From assembly GCA_021773295.1 (NCBI GenBank), contig JAJFKI010000095.1, positions 1 through 64,000 on the forward strand: 64,000 bases of DNA, written 5' to 3'. The notes under the pieces were generated by a model. It was not told the DNA's origin and did not search any database. It saw only the letters and a program-made list of their open reading frames with translations. This document shows, one piece after another, positions 52,207-61,953 of this stretch. Source of the stretch: Gammaproteobacteria bacterium (GTDB taxonomy: Bacteria > Pseudomonadota > Gammaproteobacteria > UBA1113). Position numbers and translations under genes: made by a program. The stretch's first letter is position 1. Every line of letters begins with the position of its first letter.

Positions 52207-53859
52207 ATGGCTGCTAAAGATATTTTATATAGTGAAGATGCTCGCCAGGCGATTGCCATAGGTGTTCATAAGCTGGCAAATGCAGTACAAGTCACCTTAG
52301 GTCCAAGAGGCCGAGTCGTGGCAATCGAGCGCAAATTCGGTGCGCCAACAGTGACCAAAGACGGTGTTACCGTTGCGAAAGAAATAGAATTGGCGGATCC
52401 ATTCGAAAATATGGGTGCGCAAATGGTGAAAGAAGTATCCTCACAAACCTCTGATGTGGCGGGTGATGGTACGACGACTGCGACTGTATTAGCACGCGCA
52501 CTCTATACCGAAGGATTGAAAGGTGTGGCTGCTGGTCGTAACCCAATGGATCTTAAGCGCGGTATTGATTTCTGCGTGAATGCTGCAGTAGAAGAGTTGA
52601 AAAAACTGTCTCAAGAGTGCAGTAGCAAAGAACAAATTAAAAATGTTGGTACTGTCTCTGCAAATAATGATGCAGAAATCGGTGAAGCCATTGCTGAAGC
52701 AATGGAAAAAGTCGGTAAAGAAGGCGTTATTACGGTCGAGGAAGGCCAGTCTTTCCACATTGAATTAGATGTGGTTGAAGGTATGCAATTCGATCGTGGT
52801 TATATTTCACCATATTTCGTCAACAACCAACAAAACATGAGTGTTGAATTAGAAAGTCCTTTCATCTTGTTAGTGGACAAGAAAATCAGCAATATTCGTG
52901 ACATGTTGCCTGTTCTTGAAAACGTTGCTAAATCTGGCAAACCTTTATAGATCATCGCTGAAGATGTTGAAGGTGAAGCGTTAGCAACACTTGTTGTGAA
53001 CAACATTCGCGGTATTGTGAAAGTTGCTGCGGTTAAAGCACCTGGCTTTGGTGATCGCCGTAAAGCGATGATGGAAGATCTTGCTATGTTAACTGGCGGT
53101 GCTGTAATTTCTGAAGAAATAGGTCGAACGCTAGAGTCTGCTACGTTAGAAGATTTAGGTACTGCGAAGAAAGTCATTATCACTAAAGATGACACCACTA
53201 TCGTTGATGGTGCTGGCACTGATGGTGATATCAAAGCTAGAATCGACCAAATTCGCGCTCAGATTGAAAGCGCGTCTTCTGATTACGATCGTGAAAAACT
53301 TCAGGAACGTGTTGCTAAATTATCCGGCGGTGTTGCTGTGATTAAAGTGGGTGCTGCGACTGAAGTTGAAATGAAAGAAAAGAAAGCGCGAGTTGAAGAT
53401 GCTTTGCACGCAACCCGTGCCGCGGTTGAAGAAGGCATTGTTGCTGGTGGTGGTGTTGCACTTGTACGTGCTATGCAAGCATTGAATAAACTCAAGGGTG
53501 CCAATGATGATCAGCAAGTGGGTATTGATATTGCTCGTCGAGCCATGTCTTCACCGTTGCGTCAAATTGTTGCCAATGCTGGTCAAGAGCCATCCGTGAT
53601 TCTTGATAAAGTGATTAACGAAAAAGGTAACGTTGGCTTCAACGCTTCAAGCGAAGAATTTGGCGATTTAGTCTCCATGGGTATTCTTGACCCAACGAAA
53701 GTAACGCGTACTGCATTGCAAAATGCTGCTTCCGTTGCTGGCTTATTGCTCACCACAGAATGCATGATCACCGAAACTCCTTCTGAGGATACTGGTGCTG
53801 CAGACATGGGCGGCATGGGCGGTATGGGTGGAATGGGCGGCATGGGTGGCATGATGTAA
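52207..53859 (+). pseudogene. groEL: Chaperonin GroEL, interrupted by an in-frame amber codon
   Basis: GroEL folds proteins in an ATP-driven ring. The frame encodes a full-length family member of 550 codons ([49 protein letters not shown], and a GGM-rich tail). Codon 248 (52948-52950) is TAG, where relatives read [17 protein letters not shown] single T-to-A change from TTG (Leu) would create it. No other stop or frameshift is present and the rest is well conserved, so the change is recent, a sequence error, or suppressed. The truncated 247-residue product would lack half of the apical domain and the second half of the ring-forming domains. Confidence 0.93.
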
Positions 53860-53902
53860 TCCATCCCTCATTTCCCAAAAGCACAATTCGCTTTTTGATG
53901 AG

Positions 53903-53930
53903 AACCCCGCCAAATGGCGGGGTTTTTATT
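53903..53930 (+). terminator. Rho-independent terminator of groESL
   Basis: AACCCCGCC, a short loop and GGCGGGGTT are followed by a T-rich run. It is the only textbook terminator noticed in the window. Confidence 0.9.
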
Positions 53931-54024
53931 TAAGCAGCATTTCTAGGATAAAACCTTTTGCGTCTTCCAGGAATTTTTGGAACAATGGTTCTTAATTAAA
54001 GATGAGAAGAGTTTAGGGTTTGGC

Positions 54025-54510
54025 GTGATCGATAATGAAGGTTTTAGAGCGAATGTTGGTATAATTTTAGTAAATCGGAAAGGTAGGGTATTCTTAGGTA
54101 AGCGGGTTAGTCAAGATGCTTGGCAATTTCCTCAAGGTGGTATTCAGGATAATGAGACGCCAGAAGCGGCGCTTTACCGGGAGTTGACAGAGGAAGTTGG
54201 TTTAACTAAAGACGATATTTCCATCATGGCAGTGACCAATGATTGGCTGCGTTATACGTTACCAGAGCAATTCATTCGCCATCATAGTAAGCCGCTTTGC
54301 ATTGGGCAAAAGCAAAAATGGTATTTGTTGCGTATGCAAGCGCCCGATGCCCGTATTAAGCTCGATGCTTGTAAAAAGCCAGAGTTTGACCATTGGCGCT
54401 GGGTAGGTTATTGGCATCCTCTAAAAAAGGTCATTTATTTCAAACGAGAGGTTTATCTACAGGTGCTAAGAGAATTTGCACCGATCATAAAGAAAGGAAA
54501 AGTATTTTAA
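54025..54510 (+). CDS. rppH: RNA pyrophosphohydrolase
   Basis: Removes pyrophosphate from the 5' end of transcripts, starting RNA decay. The protein starts best at GTG 54025 ([15 protein letters not shown], matching the family's MID.DGYRPNVGI), giving 161 residues; TTG 53977 is a longer option. The Nudix box is [23 protein letters not shown], preceded by AWQFPQ. The C-terminal half keeps [10 protein letters not shown] and PEFDHWRWV. It ends 2 nt before ptsP, the usual gammaproteobacterial pair. Confidence 0.95.
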   Translation: MIDNEGFRANVGIILVNRKGRVFLGKRVSQDAWQFPQGGIQDNETPEAALYRELTEEVGLTKDDISIMAVTNDWLRYTLPEQFIRHHSKPLCIGQKQKWYLLRMQAPDARIKLDACKKPEFDHWRWVGYWHPLKKVIYFKREVYLQVLREFAPIIKKGKVF

Positions 54511-54512
54511 TA

Positions 54513-56792
54513 ATGCTGACGCAATTACGCAGAATCGTTCAAGACGTTAATAGCGCTGCCAACTTAAATGAGGCGCTGTGCTTAGTCACGCAACAAGTAA
54601 AAGAAGCGATTAATACCCAATCCTCCAGTATTTATTTAGTGGATAATCATCGAGCCGAATATGTTTTGATGGCAGCCGATGGTTTAAATCCTGATGCCGT
54701 AGGGACGGTGCGCCTCAAAATGAGCCAAGGCTTGGTGGGCCTCGTAGGCCAACGCGAAGAACCAATCAATATTGAAAATTCACAAATCCATCCCAATTTT
54801 TTCCCAGAGCCCAGAGTCAAAGAAGAGAATTACAAAGCGTTTCTTGGCGTGCCAATTATCCATCGTCGCAATATACAAGGCGTGTTCGTGGTGCAAGAAG
54901 AGCAAGAGCGGCGTTATGACGAGGAAGAAGAAGCCTTTTTAGTGACACTGTGCGCGCAATTATCCGGCGTCATTGCTCATGCTAAAGCAACCGGTATTGT
55001 CGAAGGGATTACCGCAATCACTGAAAAAGTGGCTGCGAAAGATATTGCTACCTTCGCTGGGATCCCCAGTGCCTCCGGGGTGGGGATGGGGCAAGCGGTT
55101 GTAATTTATCCCCAAGCAGACTTAGACGCCGTGCCTGATAGAAAGGCGGATAACATCGCGGCAGAAAAAAGTTTATTTAATGAAGCTTTGCAAGCTACTC
55201 GTGAAGATATTAAAGCCTTAGCCGAGCGTTTACGCCAAACCTTGCCGGAAGATGAATTATCCTTATTCGATGTTTATTTAAAAATCCTCGACAATAATAA
55301 TCTTGGTTTTGAAGTCATGGCAGAAATTGATAATGGTCATTGGGCGCAGGGTGCGCTTCGCATGGTGATTGAGCGGCATGCACAACATTTTGCGGCGATG
55401 GAAGATGATTATTTACGCGAACGGATTACTGATGTCAAAGATTTAGGACGCAGAGTGTTGGCCTATTTACAACAAAACCAGCAAGCTAATATTACTTATG
55501 CCGAAAACACCATTTTAGTGGGTGATGATATTTCTGCGGCGCATTTAGCGGAAGTTCCCGAAGGTTATTTATCGGGGATTATTTCGGGCAAAGGATCGAG
55601 TAATTCCCATGTGGCTATTTTAGCGCGCGCCTTAGGAATTCCGACAGTGATGGGGGTGCAAGACTTATCATTGACAAAGGTAGAAGATCAACACATCATT
55701 GTCGATGGTTATTATGGCCACATCTATGTTAACCCCACGAAACAATTACAACGTGAGTTTTCTAAGTTAGCGCGTGAAGAGCAAGAGTTAGATGCAGACT
55801 TACAAGAATTGCGAGATAAACCGGCCCAGACCACAGATGAATATGGTATCGATTTGTATGTCAATATGGGGTTGGCTATTGATGCAAGCTTAGCAATGAG
55901 TGTTGGAGCGGGTGGTGTTGGTTTGTATCGTTCAGAAGTGTCTTTCATGGCGCGCGACAGGTTTCCAACGGAAGCCGAGCAGTATGTTATCTATCGCCAA
56001 TTATTAGCAGCCTTTAGTCCGCGCCCAGTGGCGATTCGGACTTTAGATATCGGAGGCGATAAAATCTTACCTTATTTTCCGATGGATGAAGATAACCCTT
56101 ATCTTGGTTGGCGTGGCATACGCGTGACACTCGATCATCCGGACTTATTTTTAGTGCAAATTCGCGCAATGTTAAGAGCCAGTGAAGGCTTTAATAATCT
56201 TGGGGTACTCTTTCCGATGATTTCTAGCATTAGTGAATTAGAAGAAGCACAACATTTATTGCAACGCGCATACCACGAAGTTGTAGATGAAGGCGCGAAT
56301 ATCGAAAAACCTAAAGTTGGGATTATGTTAGAAGTGCCTTCGGCTGTATGGCAAGCTCAAGCGATTGCGCAGCGTGTAGATTTTGTGTCGGTGGGTAGCA
56401 ATGATTTAACCCAATATATATTAGCGGTGGATAGAAATAATGCTAGAGTGTCAGAGTTATATGATAGTTTGCACCCGGCCGTCTTACATGCATTGCAACA
56501 TGCCGTTGATAGTATCCATAAAGAAAATAAATGCATTAGTATTTGTGGGGAAATGGCTAGCGACCCAGTGGCGGTCGTATTATTGTTAGCGATGGGTTTT
56601 GATAGTTTGAGTATTAACTCTTCGAGTTTGTTAAGAGTTAAGTGGGTCATTCGTCAATTTAGCATGAAACACGCGAAAGAATTGTTAGAAGAAGTGATGA
56701 CCTATGATAACCCAGCTTCTATTCGTTTTCGCCTAGAGCAAGCATTAGATGAAGCAGGTCTTGGTGGCTTGATTCGTGCTGGTAAACGCTAA
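54513..56792 (+). CDS. ptsP: Phosphoenolpyruvate-protein phosphotransferase PtsP (enzyme I-Ntr)
   Basis: First enzyme of the nitrogen phosphotransferase system, passing phosphate from PEP to NPr. The ATG at 54513 (MLTQLRRIVQDVNSAANLNEAL) gives 759 residues. Domains are an N-terminal GAF (about 1-160), an enzyme I swivelling part with the phospho-His in GKGSSNSHVAILARALGIP, and a PEP-binding barrel with LYRSEVSFM, PYFPMDEDNPYLGWRGIR and VGSNDLTQYILAVDRNN. An in-frame start at 54393 inside rppH is rejected. Confidence 0.96.
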   Translation: MLTQLRRIVQDVNSAANLNEALCLVTQQVKEAINTQSSSIYLVDNHRAEYVLMAADGLNPDAVGTVRLKMSQGLVGLVGQREEPINIENSQIHPNFFPEPRVKEENYKAFLGVPIIHRRNIQGVFVVQEEQERRYDEEEEAFLVTLCAQLSGVIAHAKATGIVEGITAITEKVAAKDIATFAGIPSASGVGMGQAVVIYPQADLDAVPDRKADNIAAEKSLFNEALQATREDIKALAERLRQTLPEDELSLFDVYLKILDNNNLGFEVMAEIDNGHWAQGALRMVIERHAQHFAAMEDDYLRERITDVKDLGRRVLAYLQQNQQANITYAENTILVGDDISAAHLAEVPEGYLSGIISGKGSSNSHVAILARALGIPTVMGVQDLSLTKVEDQHIIVDGYYGHIYVNPTKQLQREFSKLAREEQELDADLQELRDKPAQTTDEYGIDLYVNMGLAIDASLAMSVGAGGVGLYRSEVSFMARDRFPTEAEQYVIYRQLLAAFSPRPVAIRTLDIGGDKILPYFPMDEDNPYLGWRGIRVTLDHPDLFLVQIRAMLRASEGFNNLGVLFPMISSISELEEAQHLLQRAYHEVVDEGANIEKPKVGIMLEVPSAVWQAQAIAQRVDFVSVGSNDLTQYILAVDRNNARVSELYDSLHPAVLHALQHAVDSIHKENKCISICGEMASDPVAVVLLLAMGFDSLSINSSSLLRVKWVIRQFSMKHAKELLEEVMTYDNPASIRFRLEQALDEAGLGGLIRAGKR

Positions 56793-56808
56793 CGTTGAAG
56801 AGGTATTA

Positions 56809-57627
56809 ATGCACGAACTTTTATTTTTTATTATTGGTGGTTGTTTCGCTGGTTTTCTAGCGGGGCTGTTAGGTATTGGCGGTGGCTTAGTGGTGGTGCC
56901 CTTTCTTGCGTTCTTTTTACCAAAGTATGGGATCCCTGAAGAGAGTGTGATGCATGTAGCCGTTGCAACGTCTTTGACGTTAATCGTCGCAACCTCGGCA
57001 TCCTCCGTATATGCACACTATCGACGCGGTGGGATTGAATGGAAAGTTATTAAACGGCTATTACCCGGTATTATTCTCGGTGCATTCATTGGTGCCATGA
57101 TTGCTGATTTCTTAGATAGTCGTTATTTGCGAATAATTTTTGGCTTGTTTGTGTGGTACATGTCCTATAATATTGGTTTGCAAAAAAGTCCTAAACAAGG
57201 CGAGCGAAACATTCCTAAACCATGGATATTAAGAGTTCATGGAACGTTTATCTCAACCTTTTGTACCATGTTGGGTACTGGTGGTGGTAGTTTATTCGTT
57301 CCTTATTTTGCGCATTATGGGGTGCCGATGCGTAAAGCCGTTGCTACCTCAGCAGCCTGTGGTTTACCGTTGGCGATTGCCGGGGTCACAGCATTAATTC
57401 TAGCGGGTGCCAATGAAGTACACTTGCCACCTGGCGCTATTGGTTATGTGTATCTGCCAGCCTTTGCGGCAATGGTGTTGCCAAGTGTTTTGTTAGCGCC
57501 TTTTGGTGCGAAGATGGCACATACCATTCCTGTGGTTATACTGCGGCGTATTTTTGCGGTGTTTTTGTTATTGGTTGGGCTGGATATGCTGTGGAAAGCG
57601 ATCATTGATTTTATTAATTTTATTTAA
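56809..57627 (+). CDS. TauE/SafE-family permease (sulfite exporter-like)
   Basis: An inner-membrane protein of 272 residues with about eight helices. It has two related halves starting FAGFLAGLLGIGGGLVVVPFLAFF and FCTMLGTGGGSLFVPYFAHYG, the paired Gly-rich motifs of TauE/SafE proteins. The ATG at 56809 follows a GAAGAGG site 16 nt after ptsP. Proposed substrates in the family are sulfite, sulfoacetate or other organic anions. A link to the sulfur cassettes 5 kb upstream is possible but unproven. Confidence 0.9.
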   Translation: MHELLFFIIGGCFAGFLAGLLGIGGGLVVVPFLAFFLPKYGIPEESVMHVAVATSLTLIVATSASSVYAHYRRGGIEWKVIKRLLPGIILGAFIGAMIADFLDSRYLRIIFGLFVWYMSYNIGLQKSPKQGERNIPKPWILRVHGTFISTFCTMLGTGGGSLFVPYFAHYGVPMRKAVATSAACGLPLAIAGVTALILAGANEVHLPPGAIGYVYLPAFAAMVLPSVLLAPFGAKMAHTIPVVILRRIFAVFLLLVGLDMLWKAIIDFINFI

Positions 57628-57646
57628 AAATTGAGTTTTGATTGCC

Positions 57647-57741
57647 GCCTCTTTCTAGGCGTGGGCTTCCCTCCCAATGGCTCGTCGGCCTCCGGCCTCC
57701 TGCGCTTGATTTGGAAGGGAAGCCCACGCCTAGAAAGAGGC
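57647..57741. repeat. Long intergenic hairpin B with the same core as hairpin A
   Basis: Arms 57647-57677 and 57711-57741 pair over 31 nt with one mismatch. The core (57677-57711) matches the minus-strand core of hairpin A at 34 of 35 positions, including the doubled GGCCTCC and the CCCAA/TTTGG edges. The stems of A and B share no similarity. It lies between two genes in the same direction, so it is not limited to convergent gaps. Confidence 0.9.
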
Positions 57742-57795
57742 TAGAAAGTGCAATTTTCTTTATGCTTGCTTTAGACGTTTTTGAGAAGAGAAATT

Positions 57796-58605
57796 ATGTT
57801 GACTTATCCTGTGATTAATCCTGTGGCTTTGCAGCTTGGGCCTGTGAGTGTCCATTGGTATGGACTGATGTATTTGATTGGCTTTTTGGGGGCTTGGATC
57901 TTGTTAGCGTATCGGGCGCGTAAGCCTGGTAGTGGTTGGACTACGGCCCAAGTTGGGGATTTAATATTTTATGGCGCGCTGGGTGTGATCATTGGTGGGC
58001 GTGTTGGCTATATGTTGTTTTATGACTTACCTAGTTTTATGGCTAATCCTTTGGTGATTTTTAAAGTGTGGCAAGGGGGCATGTCTTTTCACGGTGGCTT
58101 GATTGGTGTGGTGTTGGCGATTTGGATTTATGGTTGGCGTTATAAAAAATCTTTTGTGAACGTGGGTGATTTTATTGCGCCAGTGGCACCGCTTGGTTTA
58201 GCTGCGGGGCGTATTGGTAATTTTATTAATGGTGAACTGTGGGGGAAAGCCACAACGGTGCCTTGGGGTATGGTCTTCCCAACCGGTGGGCCAGAACCAC
58301 GTCATCCTTCGCAGCTTTATGAGTTTGGTCTTGAGGGTGTTGTTTTGTTTGTGATTCTTTGGGTCTTTTCCAGGAAGCCAAGGCCACCGATGGCTGTCGG
58401 TGGGTTATTCCTGTTACTTTATGGCAGTTTTAGATTTTTTTGTGAATTCTTCCGTCAGCCCGATCCGCAGTTAGGGTATCTTGCCTTTGGCTGGCTGTCC
58501 ATGGGACAATTATTATCAATTCCTATGATTATTATCGGAATCATTTTATTATTGGTGGCATACCGACACAATAACAGGAGATTAAACCATGAAACAGTAT
58601 CTTGA
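57796..58605 (+). CDS. lgt: Prolipoprotein diacylglyceryl transferase
   Basis: Attaches diacylglycerol to the lipobox cysteine of lipoproteins such as TssJ. ATG 57796 ([29 protein letters not shown]) gives 269 residues with about seven membrane helices; TTG 57781 would add five. The Lgt signature [18 protein letters not shown] and the FHGGLIG region with the essential His are present. The stop lies 17 nt inside thyA, so the two are translated together. Confidence 0.97.
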   Translation: MLTYPVINPVALQLGPVSVHWYGLMYLIGFLGAWILLAYRARKPGSGWTTAQVGDLIFYGALGVIIGGRVGYMLFYDLPSFMANPLVIFKVWQGGMSFHGGLIGVVLAIWIYGWRYKKSFVNVGDFIAPVAPLGLAAGRIGNFINGELWGKATTVPWGMVFPTGGPEPRHPSQLYEFGLEGVVLFVILWVFSRKPRPPMAVGGLFLLLYGSFRFFCEFFRQPDPQLGYLAFGWLSMGQLLSIPMIIIGIILLLVAYRHNNRRLNHETVS

Positions 58606-59383
58606 TTACTTACGGCACGTTAGTGAAAACGGTGTTGAGAAAAAGGATCGTACGGGTATTGGTATTACTTCAACCTTTGGTTATCAAATGCGTTTCAGTC
58701 TTGCAAAAGGGTTCCCATTAGTCACTACCAAGAAGATCCATCTTAAAAGTATCATTTACGAATTGTTATGGTTTTTGAAAGGCGATACCAATGTAAAATA
58801 TTTGCAAGATAATGGTGTTAGAATTTGGAATGAGTGGGCCGGTGAAGATGGCGAGCTGGGTCCCGTGTATGGAAAGCAGTGGCGCTCATGGCCGACACCT
58901 AATGGCGTTTACATCGATCAAATTGCACAAGTGATGCAGCAAATCAAAACAAATGCTAACTCTAGGCGTTTGATCGTGAGTGCCTGGAACGTGGGTAGCT
59001 TAGAAGAAATGGCATTACCTCCTTGCCATATGTTATTCCAATTTTATGTAGCTAATGGTCGTTTATCCTGTCAATTGTACCAGCGATCTGCAGATTCATT
59101 TTTAGGCGTGCCATTTAATATTGCCTCGTATGCACTTCTAACCCACATGATGGCTAAACAATGTGGCTTAGATGTTGGTGAGTTCATATGGACCGGAGGC
59201 GATTGCCATATTTATGATAATCACAAAGAACAAGTCGAGTTACAATTATCACGCGAACCTTATGACTTACCACAATTAGTCATCCACAAAAAACCAGAAA
59301 AAATCGAAGACTACGAATTCGAAGATGTCGAAATCGTCGGCTATCAATGCCACCCAACGATTAAAGGCACGGTTGCCGTTTAA
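58589..59383 (+). CDS. thyA: Thymidylate synthase
   Basis: Methylates dUMP to dTMP with methylene-tetrahydrofolate, producing dihydrofolate for FolA. The 264-residue protein carries [28 protein letters not shown], the nucleophilic Cys in [12 protein letters not shown] and [20 protein letters not shown]. Length equals the classical ThyA. It starts inside lgt, the common lgt-thyA arrangement. Confidence 0.98.
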   Translation: MKQYLDYLRHVSENGVEKKDRTGIGITSTFGYQMRFSLAKGFPLVTTKKIHLKSIIYELLWFLKGDTNVKYLQDNGVRIWNEWAGEDGELGPVYGKQWRSWPTPNGVYIDQIAQVMQQIKTNANSRRLIVSAWNVGSLEEMALPPCHMLFQFYVANGRLSCQLYQRSADSFLGVPFNIASYALLTHMMAKQCGLDVGEFIWTGGDCHIYDNHKEQVELQLSREPYDLPQLVIHKKPEKIEDYEFEDVEIVGYQCHPTIKGTVAV

Positions 59384-59394
59384 ATTAGGGACGA

Positions 59395-60744
59395 TTATGA
59401 CTGTCTGGCAATGTGTAGACCTTTCAGCAAAATTAAGGCTTCATTTAGCTGGTAATCTTTCACAGCCAAGGGTTGTTTGCCTTTTTTAGTATTTTTCTTA
59501 TTGCTTGTAGTGTTAGTGCTTACATTTTTTTGTCCATTACCATTTTCAAGGTGGTTGCCTAAATCAGCTTCTTTCAAAATTGCAATATCAAAACTACCCT
59601 TCGCCATTTTCACATCCATGGGCTCAACAAATACATCTGGCTTGATGCCTTTCGCTTGTATGGAGCGGCCTTTAGGTGTGTAATACAACGCTGTTGTTAA
59701 TTTAACACCACGAGTTTTATCTAAGGGTAAGACTGTTTGTACAGAACCTTTACCAAAGGTTGGTGTACCCATGAGAATAGCGCGATGGTGATCTTGCAAC
59801 GCGCCAGCAACGATTTCAGAACCTGAAGCAGAGCCTTCGTTGATTAACACAACAATAGGAATACCTTTTAGCGCATCACCAGGGTTTGCTTCAGCGGCAA
59901 ATTGCGCGCCACGAATACGGCCTTTGGTATAAACAATGAGTTTATTCTTTTTTAGTGTACTGCTATCAATAAAGGTATCAGACACAGAAATGGCTGAATC
60001 TAATAAACCACCCGGATTATTTCTCAAGTCAAGGACAATACCTTTTAAAGGCGTCGATGATGCTTTGTTTAATTTATCGATGGCTTGTATTACATTTTTT
60101 GCGGTGGGTGATTGGAAATGGCTAATACGAATATAACCGTAGCCAGGTTCTAATATGTGGCTTTTTACACTTTTTATTTTGATAATGTCACGAATTAAAT
60201 CAAAATTAAGCGGTTGCTTTTCAGATTTACGATAAATCGTTAAATTAATTTTTGTGCCTTTTTTACCGCGCATTTCTTTCACCGCTTCCGTTAGGCTCAT
60301 GCCTTTGACGGGTTTATTATTGATACGGATGATTAAGTCAGCGGGTTTAATACCAGCATTATATGCAGGGGTATCATCAATCGGACTGACCACACGAATG
60401 TAATCATCTTCCATGGTGACTTCAATGCCAAGGCCACCAAACTCGCCGGACGTTTGTGATTTCAAATCAGCAAATTCATTGACGTCTAAATAACTGGAGT
60501 GTGGATCCAAGCCTTGTAGCATACCGCGGATGGCATCATCAAATAATTTAGAATTCTCCACATCTTCAACGTAAAACTTTTTGATTTGACCGATGGCCGT
60601 GCTAAAGCGTTGAACGTCTTCGGGGGAAAGTCTGTCAGATTTTTTACTAATCGCTTTGGGTGGAGTAGTGCTTTCGACTGCATAACTCACTGTGCTGATC
60701 ATAAAAACAACTGCAATCAATGCTGATAATAGTACTCGTCTCAT
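59395..60744 (-). CDS. Carboxyl-terminal processing protease (S41 family, CtpA-like)
   Basis: A periplasmic serine protease of 449 residues with a signal peptide. It has a PDZ domain (about 95-175, GGLGIEVTMEDDYIRVVSPIDDTPAYNAG) and the S41 Ser-Lys dyad (NEGSASGSEIVAGALQDH and GTPTFGKGSVQT). The C-terminal tail is Lys/Asn-rich. It follows envC in the gpmI-envC-ctpA order shared by many gammaproteobacteria, where such proteases are linked to cell-wall remodelling. Confidence 0.95.
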   Translation of the reverse strand: MRRVLLSALIAVVFMISTVSYAVESTTPPKAISKKSDRLSPEDVQRFSTAIGQIKKFYVEDVENSKLFDDAIRGMLQGLDPHSSYLDVNEFADLKSQTSGEFGGLGIEVTMEDDYIRVVSPIDDTPAYNAGIKPADLIIRINNKPVKGMSLTEAVKEMRGKKGTKINLTIYRKSEKQPLNFDLIRDIIKIKSVKSHILEPGYGYIRISHFQSPTAKNVIQAIDKLNKASSTPLKGIVLDLRNNPGGLLDSAISVSDTFIDSSTLKKNKLIVYTKGRIRGAQFAAEANPGDALKGIPIVVLINEGSASGSEIVAGALQDHHRAILMGTPTFGKGSVQTVLPLDKTRGVKLTTALYYTPKGRSIQAKGIKPDVFVEPMDVKMAKGSFDIAILKEADLGNHLENGNGQKNVSTNTTSNKKNTKKGKQPLAVKDYQLNEALILLKGLHIARQS

Positions 60745-60786
60745 TTATGCCTCCTGGCCGGTAATTTTTCATTATGTTTGCAACAA

Positions 60787-61953
60787 TCAAGCCAACCATT
60801 GCGATTTTATTTTATTTGTACACCAATACCTTGGGTTCAAAGCCTGCCCATTGAACCGTACTTCAAAGTATAGTCCGGATCGGCTAAATCCGCCGCTATT
60901 TCCCACTTTTGCGAGTAAATCACCGGCATTTACCCGATCATTTACCTTGCGATAGAGGCTTTGATTGTGTCCATAGAGGCTCATATACCCATTGCCATGA
61001 TCGACGATGATAAGCAAACCATAACCTTTTAACCAACCTGAAAATACCACCCTGCCGGGGTAAATAGCGTAAATATCTTGTCCTTGGGGGGCAGAAATAA
61101 GTACACCTGTATAGGTTAAGCGAGTATTTTCGATATTAGTCCCAAAGTTCTGGGTGACTTTGCCCTTGGTGGGCCAGGGGAATTGACCTTTTAATTGAGC
61201 AAAGGCCAAAGGAGGAGGCGTGACGGGGTTACGTTGTTCTTGCTGTTGTAATTGTTGAATGATGTTTAGCAAGGCTTGTTTATTTCGTTGTAAGCGCTGC
61301 AATTGAGTGGCTTTGTTACTTATTTCTTGCTGAATATTAGCGAGAATCGTATCGCGATTTTCACTGCGTTGTTTTAATTGATCGATTTTATTTTCTTTCT
61401 TGTTGGCCATGGTTTGCAATTTTTTCGTTTCATGTTTTATGCGTGCCTCATTGCGTAACAGCTGTTTGACTAAGCGATGATAATCTTTTATCAATTGGGT
61501 TCTGGAATGATGCAAGTATTGGTAGTACACCAAGTTGCGCCCCATGGTGGATGGATTTTTTTGATTGAGCACCATTTTTAAATAATCTTGCTGGCCATTG
61601 ACATAGTGATTGACTAACTGTGCAGACAATAAGCGTTGCTGTTCTTTTAAGGATTGCTCTAAGTGTCGTTGCTGTTGCTGTAATTGCGAGAGTGATTTAC
61701 TTTGTACCGCGATATTATTATTTAATTCATCGAGGGATTGATGTAAACGGCCAATGATTTCTTCAGAATTTCTCAATTCATTTTCTAATAGGGAATAGCG
61801 GCTTCTATCGCGGTCGAGCTTTTGTTGCAATAAAGAAATTTCTTGATCAAGGTTACGTAGTTTAGTTTGTTCTTGATAAACGGAATCTGCCTGTGTACCA
61901 AAGCTCAGTATTAAAGTAAAAAATGTAAGGCTGTAAAGAATAAATTTTTTCAT
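60787..61953 (-). CDS. envC: Murein hydrolase activator EnvC (degenerate LytM domain)
   Basis: Periplasmic activator of cell-separation amidases. The 388-residue precursor has a signal peptide, a long coiled coil (about 25-235) and a C-terminal M23/LytM domain (FPWPTKGKVTQNFG, GRVVFSGWLKGYGLLIIVDHGNGYMSLYGHN). Metal-binding residues of active LytM enzymes are missing: the first motif reads YTGVLIS and the last LYFEVRF, where His would be expected. It is therefore a regulator, not an enzyme. It overlaps gpmI by 4 nt. Confidence 0.95.
   Translation of the reverse strand: MKKFILYSLTFFTLILSFGTQADSVYQEQTKLRNLDQEISLLQQKLDRDRSRYSLLENELRNSEEIIGRLHQSLDELNNNIAVQSKSLSQLQQQQRHLEQSLKEQQRLLSAQLVNHYVNGQQDYLKMVLNQKNPSTMGRNLVYYQYLHHSRTQLIKDYHRLVKQLLRNEARIKHETKKLQTMANKKENKIDQLKQRSENRDTILANIQQEISNKATQLQRLQRNKQALLNIIQQLQQQEQRNPVTPPPLAFAQLKGQFPWPTKGKVTQNFGTNIENTRLTYTGVLISAPQGQDIYAIYPGRVVFSGWLKGYGLLIIVDHGNGYMSLYGHNQSLYRKVNDRVNAGDLLAKVGNSGGFSRSGLYFEVRFNGQALNPRYWCTNKIKSQWLA

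Noticed and set aside
53805-53859. GGTATGGGTGG-type tandem repeat
   Set aside because: It encodes the normal Gly-Gly-Met tail of GroEL.
52996-53859. Separate 287-codon gene after the amber codon
   Set aside because: It is the in-frame continuation of groEL with no own ribosome site or start.
60787-61953. Active M23 endopeptidase
   Set aside because: The metal-binding histidines of the LytM motifs are absent, as in EnvC activators.
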